A stretch of DNA of 64,000 bases, from assembly GCF_028858725.1 (NCBI RefSeq), contig NC_084772.1:13275048-13339047 (forward strand), written 5' to 3'. Positions 25,601 to 39,514 of the stretch are shown one piece after another (position 1 is the stretch's first letter; every line of letters starts with the position of its first letter). Made by a program: the position numbers and the translations under genes. The notes below the pieces were generated by a model. That model was not told the origin of the DNA and searched no databases. It was given only the letters and a program-made list of their open reading frames with translations. This DNA comes from Colius striatus (lineage: Eukaryota; Chordata; Aves; Coliiformes; Coliidae).

Positions 25601-25685
25601 CCTTGGGAGAATTGTGGCAAAGAACAATAAGAAGATGGCTTTCAAAGCAAAATCCAAGTCTTGCCATGACTTATCAGTGCTTTAG
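22617..25685 (+). CDS. RRAD: RRAD, RGK-family small GTPase
   Basis: RRAD (Rad) is an RGK-family Ras-like GTPase that binds voltage-gated calcium-channel beta subunits and lowers L-type current; it also affects Rho-kinase signalling. Coding exons: 22617-22971, 23166-23239, 23762-23966 and 25408-25685 (355, 74, 205 and 278 bp), giving 303 residues (human 308, from memory). All junctions are GT-AG and in phase. Landmarks: N-terminal extension with RRSMPVDERDL (Ser31, a potential 14-3-3 region), P-loop GEHGVGKT at 93-100, the RGK-type DIWEQ at 139-143 in place of DxxG, NKSD at 198-201, ETSA at 226-229, a basic calmodulin-binding-type stretch KKAKRFLGRIV, and the RGK C-terminus KSKSCHDLSVL with no CAAX box. 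After DIWEQ the sequence is GDSQWL, where human, from memory, has DGGRWL. Confidence 0.97.
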
Positions 25686-26157
25686 AAGCTTTCAGCAAGG
25701 CAAGATGTTGCACATGACTGATGAACAAGCATTTTAGTCCTATGAGAACTGTATAAGATGATCCTCATGGTGATAACAAGACTGACTTATCAATTGAGAC
25801 TCTCGTTAATGCCTTAAGGTGCACAAGCAAGTCTGGAAGTTTCTCTAGAATGTCTGCTTCATTGATAAATGGGTTAAGTTTCAATCTGTGCAAGTAAATG
25901 AACTAACTTTAGTGGCTTGACATGTCCACATTTTCCACTGTGTACATATGTTATATATCCTCTTGTCCTGTGGATACCAGAGACACAAAGAAAGGATGAT
26001 AAGGATCACCATAGACTTGTCTTGTTTGCAGAGCAAAACTTACAATTGTACGCAGGCTCGTACACTCTTTTTAGTATAAAACAAGTAATGATAAATCTTT
26101 TTAAACTTAACTGTGGGGAGGAGGGAGTAGAACCACATTAGAATGGGAGAAAACAGA

Positions 26158-26177
26158 TTATATATATATATATATTA
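26158..26177. repeat. short (TA)n microsatellite
   Basis: A run of TA dinucleotides within the RRAD 3' UTR. Confidence 0.85.
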
Positions 26178-26273
26178 GTTAAATACAGAACAGATACCAT
26201 TTTATGAAGTTAATTTGCACTTCCATTAACTGTTATTCAATTAATTTGTTACTTGTTTACATGCAGATTTTAT

Positions 26274-26302
26274 AATAAAGTATTATTTCCTGTTATAATA
26301 AA
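26274..26302 (+). terminator. paired RRAD polyadenylation signals
   Basis: Two AATAAA hexamers at 26274-26279 and 26297-26302, about 600 bases after the RRAD stop. They imply a 3' UTR of about 0.6 kb with two closely spaced alternative ends. Confidence 0.7.
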
Positions 26303-26319
26303 CGGAGCTTTTCTCATTC

Positions 26320-29300
26320 TATGGATAAAGAACGAGAGCAGTATTTTTATACTGAGCTTTTTTTCACTGTACGATGTTATACACAAACTATGCAGATTTA
26401 CAGGTGAAAGTTCTGGAACAAGATGAAAAGGGTATGTCCTGTGTCCTCTTCTTTAATACACATTTTCTTTAAGAAGCAAATCCTGCTTCTGAGAACAGCC
26501 TACTTCAACAGCTCATATAGTGGAAAGAGGTGCCTTGACCCTTCATATTGTTTATCTTCAACCCACTTCTTGTCTGCTCTGACAGGAACAAGCTTCTACA
26601 TAATGCCTTTAGTTAGACAGATATCTTGTCTACACTGGTAAAATTAAAGCCTGTAATGTTCTACTTTAAATCCTCTCCAAGCTTGAAGGTTTTGTGTGAC
26701 AGCCAATAAGCAAATGCAGGCATTTTGGGTTTGTTTTGATTTTTCCTTTCTTGGAGCAGTATAATCTTCTAATTACTCACAAACTCTTCCAGTGGTTTCA
26801 AGAAGTTCAAACCAGGCTGGCAAGGCTGTTTCAGAGAGTGGTAGGTTTCAGTTTTGCATGGTGACCTTCGTCACAACTTTTCATATTCATTTTACTGTAC
26901 TATCATGAATATGCTTCCATGATTTTTCCCTATCTGCTATTCATGAAGTTGAAAAGCATCACGTCTTAGTAAAAAACTGGGACTTACTGCATTTGCTTTA
27001 TAAATTCCTCTTCATAAGAGACATTCTCTTTAGTCCATTAACTCACTTCTCTAAACCAGTAAACCATATCCTCTTCTCTCTCTTCCTATTATCCCATCCT
27101 GAGCCCATTTCTTTAGATTGTTCCAATCTCTTCAGAGAGATTGTTCTGCTTGTCCAAGTTTTTTTAGGGGCTGACCCTTCCCATCCCACAGGCAAATGGC
27201 ATCAGCTGTTATACCTTCCATTGAGTTTCTCTGGGCGAGAACAAACAACTCTCCATGGAGTTAGCCCAGTGCCTCAGAGGCCCATAAGTACTGGGTTAAA
27301 CTGCATCTGATATGTGTAGGTAATGCTCTGTATAATTAGCATCTCCTCCCAATGTGCTGTTGATGGACCTAACTGATTAGTCGCACAGTTTAGCATATGT
27401 TGTTGGTAACAAGTCACATTTCTTATGTAAAGAGGTGGTTACTTTGTCCTGAGTGAAGTCTGAAGTGAATTATTCTCTCCTGCTGCCAATACTCACATTT
27501 ACCTGATGATACATTGAAATTGGATTTGTCTTTTTTTTTTTTCCCACTCCTCTTGCTTCCTGGGAAATTTATCACTATCTCACACATGAATCTCACCACT
27601 GTTAAAGAGTACGGAACCAGGCATCTGTTTACATTGGAACTTTTAACAATTAACACCAATGCACTTGCTGTAGTCCTGAAAACTCTACAGTAAGGGTCTC
27701 CAAGTTCACATGCATCAGTTTGGCACATATATACCTATTCATGCACATGCTGAAGTTAATGACAAAACTACATGGTGTTCCTTGTATATTTGCAAAGCTG
27801 CTGTCTTCGATTGTCCTGTGCTTTCAAGAATGACTAGGAGAGGACTGACATGTTTGATTGACTTGTGATATTTATTCTGTCCATAATTGATACAAGCAAC
27901 AGGATGCAAACCCAGAGTTCAAGACACATCACTTCACAAAGTGCAAAATGTTACAGATGGGTCACTCTTAATGCTGCAACCTAACTGCAGCTGCAAAGCT
28001 TCTTCAAGGTCATGGTTAACAGCTGTGCTTTTTGCACATCGCACAAATCAGACGTTTTACTGTTTTTGTGAATTCAAAGGTTAAATTTGGACAACTCTTA
28101 AGCCTAAAATATTTCTGAGGTGCTTGAGGTTCACTTAAACTGCAGAAAATAATCTGTATTTTTAAATTATGTCATATAGGACACTGTGAGACAATAAATC
28201 ATGCATCATTCTAAAGAAACCTGGTCTAATATAAAATATATTCTATCAGTTAATATTGTAACAATATTTATTGAAATCCTCATTATACCAATTTTTCCAA
28301 TCATTTGTTTGTACTGGGATTAGCATAATTCAGCCATGGTTTGTGAAAAGAGGGAGGGTTTGTTATTGCAGCTCTGACAATAACCTGCTCTATTATCAAG
28401 TTCCTATTCTGTGTTATAGAAGTATTACCATGAATACTGAGATCGTGTAGCTTCTGGTAGATGTTCTAATTTCTTGGATGTCATTTAGTGGAATTTCCAA
28501 GCAGACTTTTTGGAAGTACATGTGGCAACACCAGCTAGAAATCAGTAACCAGTATCTAACTGACAAATACCTCTAAAAATCAAGCTTTTATAAAAGGTTA
28601 TTAGTATCTTCAAACATATGAAAGTTATCAGTAGGGTTTTGTAAATGGAGACATTTTATTGGTATGGATACTCCAAATCTTGTCATTAATGGGGTGAATC
28701 TATGTCAAGTAAAAAACAGTGAATCTCAGACAACAGTATTTTCTCTAATTATTATGAGAGTAGAAAGGAGTGTAAGGGGTAATAGTGGTGTGAGTTTTGT
28801 CATTTTTTGCCAATGTACATCAGATTTAATCTGGAGGGACAGTTGACAGTCATTTAATCTTTACTGCCTTCACTGCTGCTGCCAGCTGAAGTTCCTATTA
28901 CTGCTAGTTGTGGTGGTGGATTTTGTGCTGGCACAAACCCATTTGGAACAGCTAGTTATTAACAACTACAGTGGAAAGACATTGCCTTTTATATGTGACA
29001 TATATGTTAGGTAAATAAATCAAAGCCTCCCCTATTTGCTATTGCTAAACTAGCTCCTGTGAATTCTTCACCATGTGAAAGATGTGAAGAGACTCATTCC
29101 TCCATCTGCCAAAACCACACAAAGCGTAAAGTCATGTCGCATAAATATAGACAAAATGTTAACTGCCGGGGGAAGACTTAGCATCACCAAAAAAGTAGTT
29201 TTACTCAGATGTATTTTCTCAAAATAGGACTATAAAAAACAGGCCACGATCTACATTGTAACATTGCATAACATCAGTGTTCTTTACTGAAAACGATAGT

Positions 29301-31288
29301 GAGTCGACAGTGATTAAGAATTCAGTATACGATAAAAGATTGCTAAGGTGTAGTCTAAAAAAAGTGAGGTAATACTTATGCTGAAATTTGCTTCCCTACT
29401 CGTAATTCTATTCAGAGACAGGTTTAATTGCATGTACACCACTGAGCCCTCCTTGAATTTACAGTAGCAGTCAAAGGTGACGTCTGTGCATTCCAGGACC
29501 ACCATTTGATTTATAGTTCACCACATGATCTCTAGCATTATAATGGACAATCTGACTCCCTCTTTGCATAAAAAACCATCCAAACTGCAATATTATTGAA
29601 GATATTAATTTCTAAAAATTGAAATAGTAAATTAGGTCAATTGTCTTTGTGCTCAATGATGTGGATGCTGAACAGAGAAGTAAAAGATAAAAAGAGAGAA
29701 CAAATGCCCATTGCCTATCTGCTTATCTGACCCACTGTTCAGAATTCAAGAAGGAATAACATTGTTTAATTTAAATACGTACTGGGTATTCTAACATTAG
29801 AAGATAAGAAGCAAGTTAAGAAGCTTCAATACCAAGTTCCTCACCAAATAGTTTTAATTATGTACAACAAAAATATTCTGGCCACTGCGTAAAATGGGCA
29901 ATGTATGCTCTAAAGACTCTCCTCTCTCTTGTTCTCCCCTCCTCTTTTCTTTCTCCGTTTAGAAATGTGCTGACTGAATGAATAATTGGAAACCAATTAG
30001 GTGCTTATGGATTTTTTTTTCCTGATACTTTCCATGCTTATCACTGGAGCAAAAGAAAATATTATTCTGAATTGAAATTTAGCAAATTTGGAGACTGAGA
30101 TAAATAGAATATAATTGAAAATATTAATTTTCTCATCCGTCTAGAAAAGCTTCTCTAAGGTCTGAAACAGGGGCTGGAGAAAGGACAGGAATTGGACAGC
30201 AAGTGCTCCTGCTCAGAATAGTCTAGTCAGAGTAATAAAAATCTCCTCAGCTTGTTTCTGGCACTAAGTCTCATTTTCATCAGGCTCATTACAGTAGCAT
30301 AAATCACTATACTACTGTTAGGCTTGCAGTCTCAGTGAAGGTTGTGACCCTTGCTTTGAGAATGACAGTTTTCAGTTCAGTAGATGCCTTGGCAGAAGAA
30401 TTTGCCACATGTAAATTGGATTATTTTAATGCATTACGCTTAAGAAAAAGCTTTAAGGAGCTCCAATAGTAGGAAATACAACTTCTGTGCTCAGGCCTGG
30501 GTTCCTATACATTTTTAGGTAAAGTGATGACCTAGAAAAGCTTTAAATAGCATTGGATGTGACTAACATTGAAATGCGTCACTCTGTTGCATGCTTCTTG
30601 GCTGCCTACAAAACTTGTTGAACTCACTATAAAGTCACCAGCATCGCTTGATTTTGGACTGCTCAACAAGAACAAGCTTTGCATTTCTAATTACAGGCAT
30701 TCAGGTGTCTCATTATAGGTATTCAGGCCAAAACAAGTTGGTGCATTTGACACTGTAATGGTAACTACAAGAGATCATGTCCTACTCATTACTCTTGCAG
30801 ATCAAGGATGCAAAAAGCATAAAGCAACTGAAATACTGAACTAGAACATAGGTGAACTTTTGAACCATGCCAGTTTGAATCAGCCCCACTTTGTTACAGG
30901 CCTGCCCTTGTAATTTAGTGGGGACTGTTTACGAGCTTTCTTCAGTGAAAAGAATAATATTACTCTCTTTGGGTATCGGCCAGGTGCTGAATAACTTTCT
31001 CACAGATTTTTCACCTATGAGTATCCTACTTGTGGGGCTCCTTTGTCATATGCTTCTCATGTCAACTTAAATTTTATCTTTCCAACCTCCATTGTTACAC
31101 ATTGTCACCCTTGCAGCAGCAGCTCAGTAGTACAGTAGGAATGGAAATGTGGCACTCTGCTGCTGCACGACTTGCCGAAAAACATTATCTGTCAGCATTT
31201 GTAACATGAACCTGGTCCCCCAGCTCATTGCTTTACATAGTAAAGCCTAGATAAAAACATCAGATTTTACTGCACATAAGTCCCTGAT
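26320..31288. other. gene-free sequence downstream of RRAD
   Basis: A+T-rich DNA with no exon set I can support and no RNA gene recognised. The open frames are short and have no domain character. Confidence 0.45.
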
Positions 31289-31697
31289 TAAGACAGGCAG
31301 AGAAATCTGGGCTTGTTGACCCTGGAGAAGAGAAGGCTCCAGGCTGATCTTAGTGTAGCCTGTCAGTACCTAAAGGGGGCCTGCATGAAAGCTGGAGAGG
31401 GACTTTTCAAAAGGGTACGTAGCAATAGAACAAGGATTAATGGCTTCAAAATGAAAGAGGAGAGATTTAGATGGAATGTAAAGAAGAAGTTTTTCCCTGT
31501 GAGGGCGGTGAGGCACTGCAACAGGTTTCCCAGAATTTATGGATGCTCCATTCCTGGAAGTGTTGCAGGCCAGGCTGGATGAGGCTTTGAGCAGCCTGGT
31601 CTAATGGCAGGTGGTGCTCCTGCCCATGGCAAGGGGTTTGGATCTAGATGATCTTTAAGATCTCTTCCAGCCCAAACCATTCTATGATACTATGACA
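31289..31697 (+). mobile_element. CR1 LINE, 3' fragment
   Basis: Typical bird CR1 3' end: CTGGAGAAGAGAAGGCTCCA, the later GCAGGCCAGGCTGGATGAGG, then the 3' UTR block with TCTTCCAGCCCAAACCATTC and a terminal ATTCTATGATACTATGA octamer tail. It is 5'-truncated, as most CR1 copies are. The 89-codon open frame inside is reverse-transcriptase-end remnant, not a host gene. Confidence 0.93.
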
Positions 31698-31699
31698 TT

Positions 31700-34600
31700 A
31701 CAGTATTGATTCCTTGAACGTTGGGAGTATTGCTGCTTTTGCAGGGTAAAAAGGAATGGGAAGTTCTTTAGCTAATCTTCAAACAGAACTAAAAGGAAAA
31801 ACTTATGCAATCTGATAGGCACTTCTCATTTTTACCCTGTAGTAATTTTTTAAAGGGGAATCTTTTTGATTATAGAGTATTGTTGTTTGCATATGCTTCT
31901 CTGCCCTCTGACTATTCACAGAGTTCTTGTATCTCTATCCTTTGTACTTAGAACCATACAGAAAATCTTGGAAGTCTGATGCATGAGATCTCAAGGAAAA
32001 AGAGTTAGGTGAAAGATACAAGCAATGGAAAAATTTCTACTATTTTGAAAAACACTAACAAAACCAGTTTATTTATCGTATCAACATTTCTGTGTAGGGT
32101 TTATAACTCTCAATTCACAGCACTGTGGTTGTCCATTAAATTCAAGAAGGAAAAACTAGTTAGAGAAACAAAGAAAACATAGAACTCTTTAGTGTTTATC
32201 AATAACAAGTTTTTTCTGTGTTCATCTTGATACTCTGCAGCAGATCTAAACTCATTGTTTGTAATAAACTGCAAAGAAGTAGACGAAACCACAAGAATAG
32301 GCTATTTTCAGACTGGTTTTTTGTCATTACCAATAATAAGCTTTCAACTGTGCAAATCATTCATGTCTATGATAAAAAGCACAATGAATGGATCTGTATG
32401 CAGCAATTACCTACAGAACTGTTTTTCTTTAATATGTCATGATTCAAAAGATAATACTAAAGATCTAAGTTATAGCATAGATGTTAAACACAGCTAGAAA
32501 CAGTACTGAGTAAACAAATAATGCCTCCAACAAATATCTCTACTCAGCGTTTATTTTTTCAAGATACTGAAGAGCTACAGTACCCATGCATTCCAGAATG
32601 GTACCAGCACCATTCATTCAAAAGCTGAGCCATTCAAGTATCAGAGCAAAACCCTGAATGGCCAAGAGCTCAAGAACAAAGATTTCAGATGCAAATATAC
32701 ACCTATGTATCTTCTACCTTTCCAGAGATTTCAGATACAGAACGTCCAACTCTCTTTAGATCAGTTTCAAGGGTTCTAGAAAGCAGCATGTTATATATTT
32801 GAAAATAAAATAATTAAAACTCAAAACGCTGTTAAGAGCTTTTTCATGAACAATTTTATACTCAGCCTTCAGAAAATTACTTGCAAATTCAACTCTTACT
32901 TAAATTCTACAGATCCTGACTTCGTTATTAATTGGTTCATTTTTAATTACAAGGTAAAGAATTAATCTTTCACTCCCAAAGTAACGTTTTGCACTTTAAG
33001 TATATGTTTGATTTAGGAGCATTTTCATTTGAATGAGAGAAACTGGGAGATGGTTGACTTTCCCTCTTTTCTACTGGCTTGGAATGTGACCCCTTTAAAC
33101 CCACTCTACTCTCATCAGTCTCTCCCACCAACGTGAACAAGGAGGTATCCAGCCTTTGAAGTGAGCACTGCAGTCATGAGCATTTTGTGTGACTTCTGCT
33201 GTTATGTTTCTTTTTGAATAACTATGTTTAAATATGTGCTAATACAGTATTCATTTCAGGAGTATGATGTAGAGCAAATGTCAAGTCCAAAACAACAAAC
33301 CACAGACAAATTTTGACAGGAGTTTGGATATTCTATTATAAAGGCAAATTTGTATTTTAGGTGGTAACTTCAGGTCTTTCTTGGCTGAACAAAGATTTTT
33401 AGAAATATTCTCCTCACTAACAAATCAGTCTTTTGTAGGCTTCAAGGGTTTTTGCAGCATTCAGGCACTCGAAACCTTCAGTTTTATGCTGAATGTAGTA
33501 TATTGAGTGACAAGTATCAAAAATGAAATTATTTCTGTATAATCACATTTGTTTCACATTGAGTTTTCTAGGTGTTTTTTTTTACCTTGGAAGACTAACT
33601 TTACGTGGGAAGACTGACTGACTTTACATAGGAAGACTGACTATGTTGGCATCAGGAGATGTCTCATAGAAGACTGGGTAAAAAGGAAAATATTGAAATG
33701 AAATGCATATGCAACCTGGTATCTCCATTTAAGAGAGGAACTGAGTGTTTATGAAGCAAACTACCTCTGTCTTTACTGCTGAAATTGCAATCGGGGGATG
33801 GAGCAGATAAACAGGCCAGAGAAGACCTGTAGGTCCAGTTGCATCACACAAATACAGGTATTCTCAGGCTGAAGCAGAGAAACGGAGAGCAACCAGAAGA
33901 GGAATAAAAACAGCATTTGAACTAACTTCAAGGAGCTGTGCCTGAGAAAGACTGAGTGAAAAGCCTTTAAGTTGCTCAACCAGGAGTTTGTTTATCCATG
34001 TCATGCTTGGTAGGAAACTTCCTGCATCTCAAAGCATCATCTCCACCCTTCCTCCTCTCTCCTCCTCAAAGAAAGGGCTATTTTTAATTCACTGATTGGG
34101 CAGATGGGTTTCTCAACAGCAGGACAGAGGTTTAATTATGAGTCCACCTGGTACTAACATAATCCAGCAAAATCCCATCCCTTTCTGGGACTAAATCCTT
34201 GCTGAGGTTGGTTAACCAAAACGATACAGTTTATAGACACTTTTCTGTACTCTTTCTGAATTTAACTGTATTTGTGAGAAAAGCTGACAAAACTCTTCAA
34301 ATCTCAAAACCATTTTACATGACATTGAAAATAGCTTATTAAGGTCACTTGGTGAATAATGGATGAAGAATACTCACTGTATTTTAATATCTGTGTTTCC
34401 CTTATCCTTTGTAATTTCCACATGGATGAATAGATGAAAAATGAGCTGGAATTCCTAATACTGCTTACTTCCATCCCTATCTATATGGCAGGGAAGGCAC
34501 AACATCTACATTGCTAAATGAACACTCAGGTTTATAATTCATTATTCAGCTGAGTATTATTTATGCAAATAATGTTAAGATCAAAGGACAAATCTTTCTG

Positions 34601-36989
34601 GAGAGTCAGCAGATTTAGGCCCTGTTTTTGGAAACACTAACACAGGCTTAATGTCAGCCTGGTACACTGAATGTGTAAAACGAAATGAATATTTAAAAGG
34701 CTATTGGTTTAGAATTGTGTTCTTGCAATATATTATGGGGTAAACAAAAATAGGATTTGGCATCGTGAGAGTGTCCATGCTATCTTATCAAAATGTATGG
34801 TTTGTCTGCAGGGTCAGGACTACATTTTGAAAACAAAATAATTGCAGAGCACTTTGTGAGTCACAATCACACCGTGGCAAAAACGTGAATGAGCACAGGA
34901 TAGTTCTCCAAACTAAAAAAAAGTGAAGTAAAACAATTGCACCACTGGTGACTTATTTTGGGAGCCATAACAATGACACAGATCAGGTATCCACTACTGG
35001 AACATGAGAGAGGGATTAGATTGGAAATATCACTAATATATTAAACCCTGGTTTGGAATGGTCTCAGCACTTACAGCTCATCAGTCAAGAAATTACTACA
35101 ATAATAAACGTAATGTCACAGATTTAGAACTTTTGTCAGAGCAGAATGGAGCTAAGAATTAGTTTTCCAAAGAAAGGGATATAATTGTAACACATAATTC
35201 TAAATTCTACAAATTTATCAAATGGATAGCAGAAATTTTGCTGAATATTCTACCTTTTACAGAGGAATGATTATGTCAGAAACCCAGTTCCACTACAAAT
35301 TAGCATCTAGCTCTGAAGATACAAGTTGAAAATTTAAACTAGATGGAACCTAAACGCTGATATAAAAGGTGCTTCTTTAATTTTGTGTAATTTTGAATCC
35401 TGGCTTATGAAATTGTGAAAAAATTCAAGACTGGTAGTATTACAGATCTCTGTCATCTGTGGAAAGCATCCATTTGCAAGATAGAGAACCAGCATGAACT
35501 TGCTTCTGAGCCTTTTCTTCTGAGTTACAGCAGAAGAAATAGAAAAATAATTGCATTGATTTTGGAAGAGAACTGGATTTAGGTTTGGTTGGGTTTTTAT
35601 TGGCTTTTATTTATTTCAAGCAATGCTCTCCATTTCCTCTTCAACAAGAACATTTTATGAAACAACCATTATTTTCATGTCCATCTACAGGCTCTTACCT
35701 GAAGAAACAACAACTCGTTTTAGACCTACATTTAACTTTGTGACATTTTTTATAGTGTCATTAGAAGTGCAATTTTATATTTAAAAAATGTTCTATGAAT
35801 TTGCAGCACAGCACACTCCTTCCCTCTGTCAAGCCTCGCCAATAGTAATTCCCTTTTTTCCTTTCTTTCTTTCCTTTTCAAACTTTGTTTGCCATCTTAG
35901 ATGTTGTCTTCTTAAAAAAATTAGATTTACGGTATAATCCAATCTCACTTTATCTGGAGCTTCTTTGTCTTCTCTATGACCATATATTCTTTTTGCTTTT
36001 GTGCTGAAACATTAGGTACCATTCCTATACCTTTGCAGTACAGAACAGACCCGAATACATCTCAGGTATTTTTAAGCTCCCAAAGCAAACATCCTAAAAT
36101 GCCCACTACTTGTATGGTTGGAGACTCATTCCAAGGCAGATGAACAAGTGTTATCTTGGAAAACTGATAGATCCAGATCCCCTTGCTCTAGCTTCCAGAA
36201 TCATTGCTTCATGAGATTCTTTTTTAATCCCTCTCCACTTCCCTTATGAAAACAAAGAGTACTTGTGGTGTATGTCCTGAGGCTAGGAATAAGAAAAAAC
36301 TGAATACCTCCAAGAACCATGTGGTGGGAAAATGGTTTCCTGCCCAGTCCTACTGGCAAATACAATGGGTTAAATACTAACCCTCATGAAACCACTAAGT
36401 TTTCCCTTAGACCTGACTTCAGCCAAGAGCTGTATTTCCTCTGTCATTAAAGATGCACTAACTTAAAAACACAAAATTAGTCTATTTTTAAGTGGATATT
36501 GTACAAATTCACAAACTGTGCTCAGAAAGAATTAAAACCTCGTACCTTGTGTTATGTGCTTTGCCCAGGAATGTTTTGACAGATGGATGCATTCAGACAG
36601 AGAAATTAAGAAAATGAATCCAGTAAAAGTTTCCTGATTATTTTTCTTTCCAACATCTCAAATATTTGAATGACTAAATGAAAAACTATGTTTCTATGTC
36701 TGGGAGGCAATTCACAACAACAAAACTGTGGAAAAGTCTTTCATTTTATTTGATTAAAAATAGAGCAGAGGTCCAAGTCTTCCAAAGGCATGTGCTCCTG
36801 CCACACTTCACGCTGCAGAAGAGCTTTATTGAGTTCAAAGGAACAACTTTAGGAAATTCAACATATGCTGGGGGATTTGGAGAGCTGAATTTCCCCATCT
36901 TATTCTCCACACCATCTCTTGGCCAGTGAGTGCGTGTCCTGCACCCCAGCCACCTGGCTGACCTGGCTTAAGACACCAGGGAAGGTAAA
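31700..36989. other. gene-free sequence
   Basis: No supportable gene. A small tandem array at about 33588-33648 holds three imperfect copies of a GGAAGACTGACT-containing unit. Nothing else recognised. Confidence 0.45.
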
Positions 36990-36990
36990 G

Positions 36991-37525
36991 TGTCCTGGTT
37001 TAACTCTCACCAGCAACTAAGCACCACACAGCCACTCACTCACTCTCCCCATAGTGGGACAGGGAAGAGAATCAAGGAAAAAAGTAAAACTCGTGGGTTG
37101 AGATAAGAATAGTTTACTAACGAAAATTAAAAGGAATATTCCAAAACAGGGACAGAAATAAAACCCAAGGAAAAAAAGCAACTGATGTCCAAGACAATTG
37201 CTCACCATTTGCTGACTAATGCCCAAGCAGTGGTCTACCTCTCCCCAAAAATTCCCCCCAGTTCATACACAGGGCATGACATTCATGGGTATGGAATATT
37301 CCTAGTTCAGGTCAGCTGTCCTGGACATTCTCCTTCCCAGCTTCTTGTGCACTCCTAACCCACTCACTGTCAGGGCAGTGTGAAAAGCCAAAAAGGCCCT
37401 GCCTCTGCAGATACTGCTCAGTAATAACTTAAACATCCTTGTGTTATCAACACTGTTCCCAGCACAAATTCAAAATAGAGATCACTAGGAAGAAAAGTAA
37501 CTCTATCCCAGCTGAAACCAGGACA
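36991..37525 (-). mobile_element. solo LTR of an endogenous retrovirus
   Basis: A 535 bp unit bounded by inverted ends TGTCCTGGTTT and AAACCAGGACA, with TG...CA termini. No gag-pol-env sequence is adjacent, so it is a solo LTR left by recombination. Read on the minus strand it begins with the TGTCCTGGTTTCAGCTGGGA motif familiar from bird genomes. A clean target-site duplication is not visible (flanks TAAAG and AAGGG). It is non-coding; open frames inside are accidental. Confidence 0.85.
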
Positions 37526-39020
37526 AAGGGCTAAGATAAGACATGGAAACTCCTCACCCAAGAGGTGCCATCATATTTGAGAAAAAGCATTTTAAAGATC
37601 CACAGTAGAGTTTATCAAAGCTCTTCTATCACAGCTTTCAATAACTAGAGCCCTCCAGCACAAGCTGATGTGTATTAAAGAATGAATCAGAACTAAAACT
37701 GATAGACTACTTTAATAAAGGCAACTTCAATAATTCTCATTCCCTGAAAGGCTGACATTTAGACATGTACTTGATGCTACTTGAATAAAATTCCAAATAA
37801 CATGGGCATATGTATTTGCAGAGCTACTGTTCTAATGGTTAACTGTTGCACTTGGACATCCATTTTGGTATTACTTTTCATTTTGTTTAAATCAATACTT
37901 TTTCCTCAGAATAATTTATTTAAAAGACATCAGATTAATACTGTCAGATTAAAACACTGTCCAGTACTTACATGAAAGTAGGAGAAAAAAACCCCCTATT
38001 CATCCACTGTTGGATTTTACTGCTTTATATCATGGGAATGGTCAATTAAATTTAGTCAATTGTTTTAATTTAGTTTATACCAGGGATGCAATTAAGTCAG
38101 TCTTCTGACACTGAGCCAAACAGCAGGCAGAGCTGGCTTTAAAAATAATTTTTCCACATACTGTTCCTTCACCATTCACCTTTCAGCAAACACAAACATT
38201 TCCATACAGCTCTAATAATTATCCTTATATTTTCAAAATACAGTGTTTAGAATAATTTTTCTTCTTTAATGTTCTGTTTTGACAAAATTGCTACTTCCAT
38301 TTTTCTAGTATAAATTAATTTCTATCTCACTCTGAAATCCTTTTATCTTTCTCAGAGAAAGTTAAATATAGAATTTCAGTGATCTAGCTTGGGCCTACTC
38401 AACTATCAGCCTAGTTTATAGCTAAAATGTTACACTGACTATTCACTACAGCACTAATGACATTAGTGAGATCGTTCTCCTATTTAACAAATATGTGTTA
38501 GCCAAGAGCCCTTACAAATATCTACTCCTTTCAGATATCTCTGTTTAAGAGTACTGGAGGTCGGACTGCTTTAAAACATGGCTATGGCTTTTTTAGTTCA
38601 ACTTTTGAGTCTTAAAACTAGCATTTTATTTTAAAGCATAAAAAAAAAATCTGAAACGACAGCAGGTTAGAGTTAGGCCTTTTAGGAAGAAGTCACTAGT
38701 TTTTTCCTTTACTCTTCCTTTTGTCTTGAGGGTGAAGAGTATATTTGAGATGTACAAAGCCTGTATGAGGCCCTATTTTCCTGAAATAAATTAGTCTAGT
38801 ACAGAATACAGTGTAATACAATCTATAGGTGTATCTCTAACCTACCAAATAGGTCACCTGCAGAAGTTGTCCCTTTTTACCCTATTACATATAGAACATT
38901 TTCAAGTAATATCAGCTCTTTTTTTTTTTTTCCCCCCAGGGAGTGATCTGGCTTCTTTTCAATTTTTCTGCTACTTCTGGTAAGCCTGAAAGAAGTCTTT
39001 GCTGGTTCTAGGGAAACAGC
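37526..39020. other. gene-free sequence
   Basis: A+T-rich, no gene or repeat recognised until a T-then-C tract at about 38920-38937, just before the next CR1 copy. Confidence 0.45.
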
Positions 39021-39513
39021 TGGTATTAGTGTCCAGTTTTGGGCTCCTCAGCTCAGGAGGGACAATGACCTTCTGGATAGAGTCCAGCGCAGGGCCACCA
39101 AGATGATCAGGGGACTGGAGCATCTTCCTTATGAGGAAAGGCTGCAGGAACTGGGGCTGTTTAGTCTGGAGAAGACTACAAGGGGACCTTATTAATATTT
39201 ACAAATATCCAAATGGTGGATGTCAGGAGGTTGGGGCACCCCTTTTTTCTATTGTATCTGGTGACAGGACAAGGGGTAATGGAAAAAAGCTGGAACACAA
39301 AAAGTTCCACTTAAATATAAGGAAAAACTATTTTATTGTGAGGGTGAGTGGGCCCTGGCACAGGCTGCCCAGGGAGGGTGTGGAGTCTCCTTCTCTGGAG
39401 GTTTTCAAAACCGTCCTGGAAGCTCTCCTGTGTGACCTGCTTCTGCAGGGGGGTTGGACTTGTTGATCTCTAAAGGTCCCTTCCAACCCCTACCACTCTA
39501 TGATTCTATGATC
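39021..39513 (+). mobile_element. CR1 LINE, 3' fragment
   Basis: The longer of the two best-preserved plus-strand CR1 copies. It begins near GTCCAGTTTTGGGCTCCTCA, includes CAGGGCCACCAAGATGATCA and the CCTATGAGGAAAGGCTGCAG-like block, and ends with CCACTCTATGATTCTATGAT. The 111-codon frame inside at 39131-39466 is decayed reverse-transcriptase tail. Confidence 0.94.
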
Positions 39514-39514
39514 C

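Noticed and set aside
39131-39466. 111-codon open frame
   Set aside because: Lies entirely within a CR1 element.
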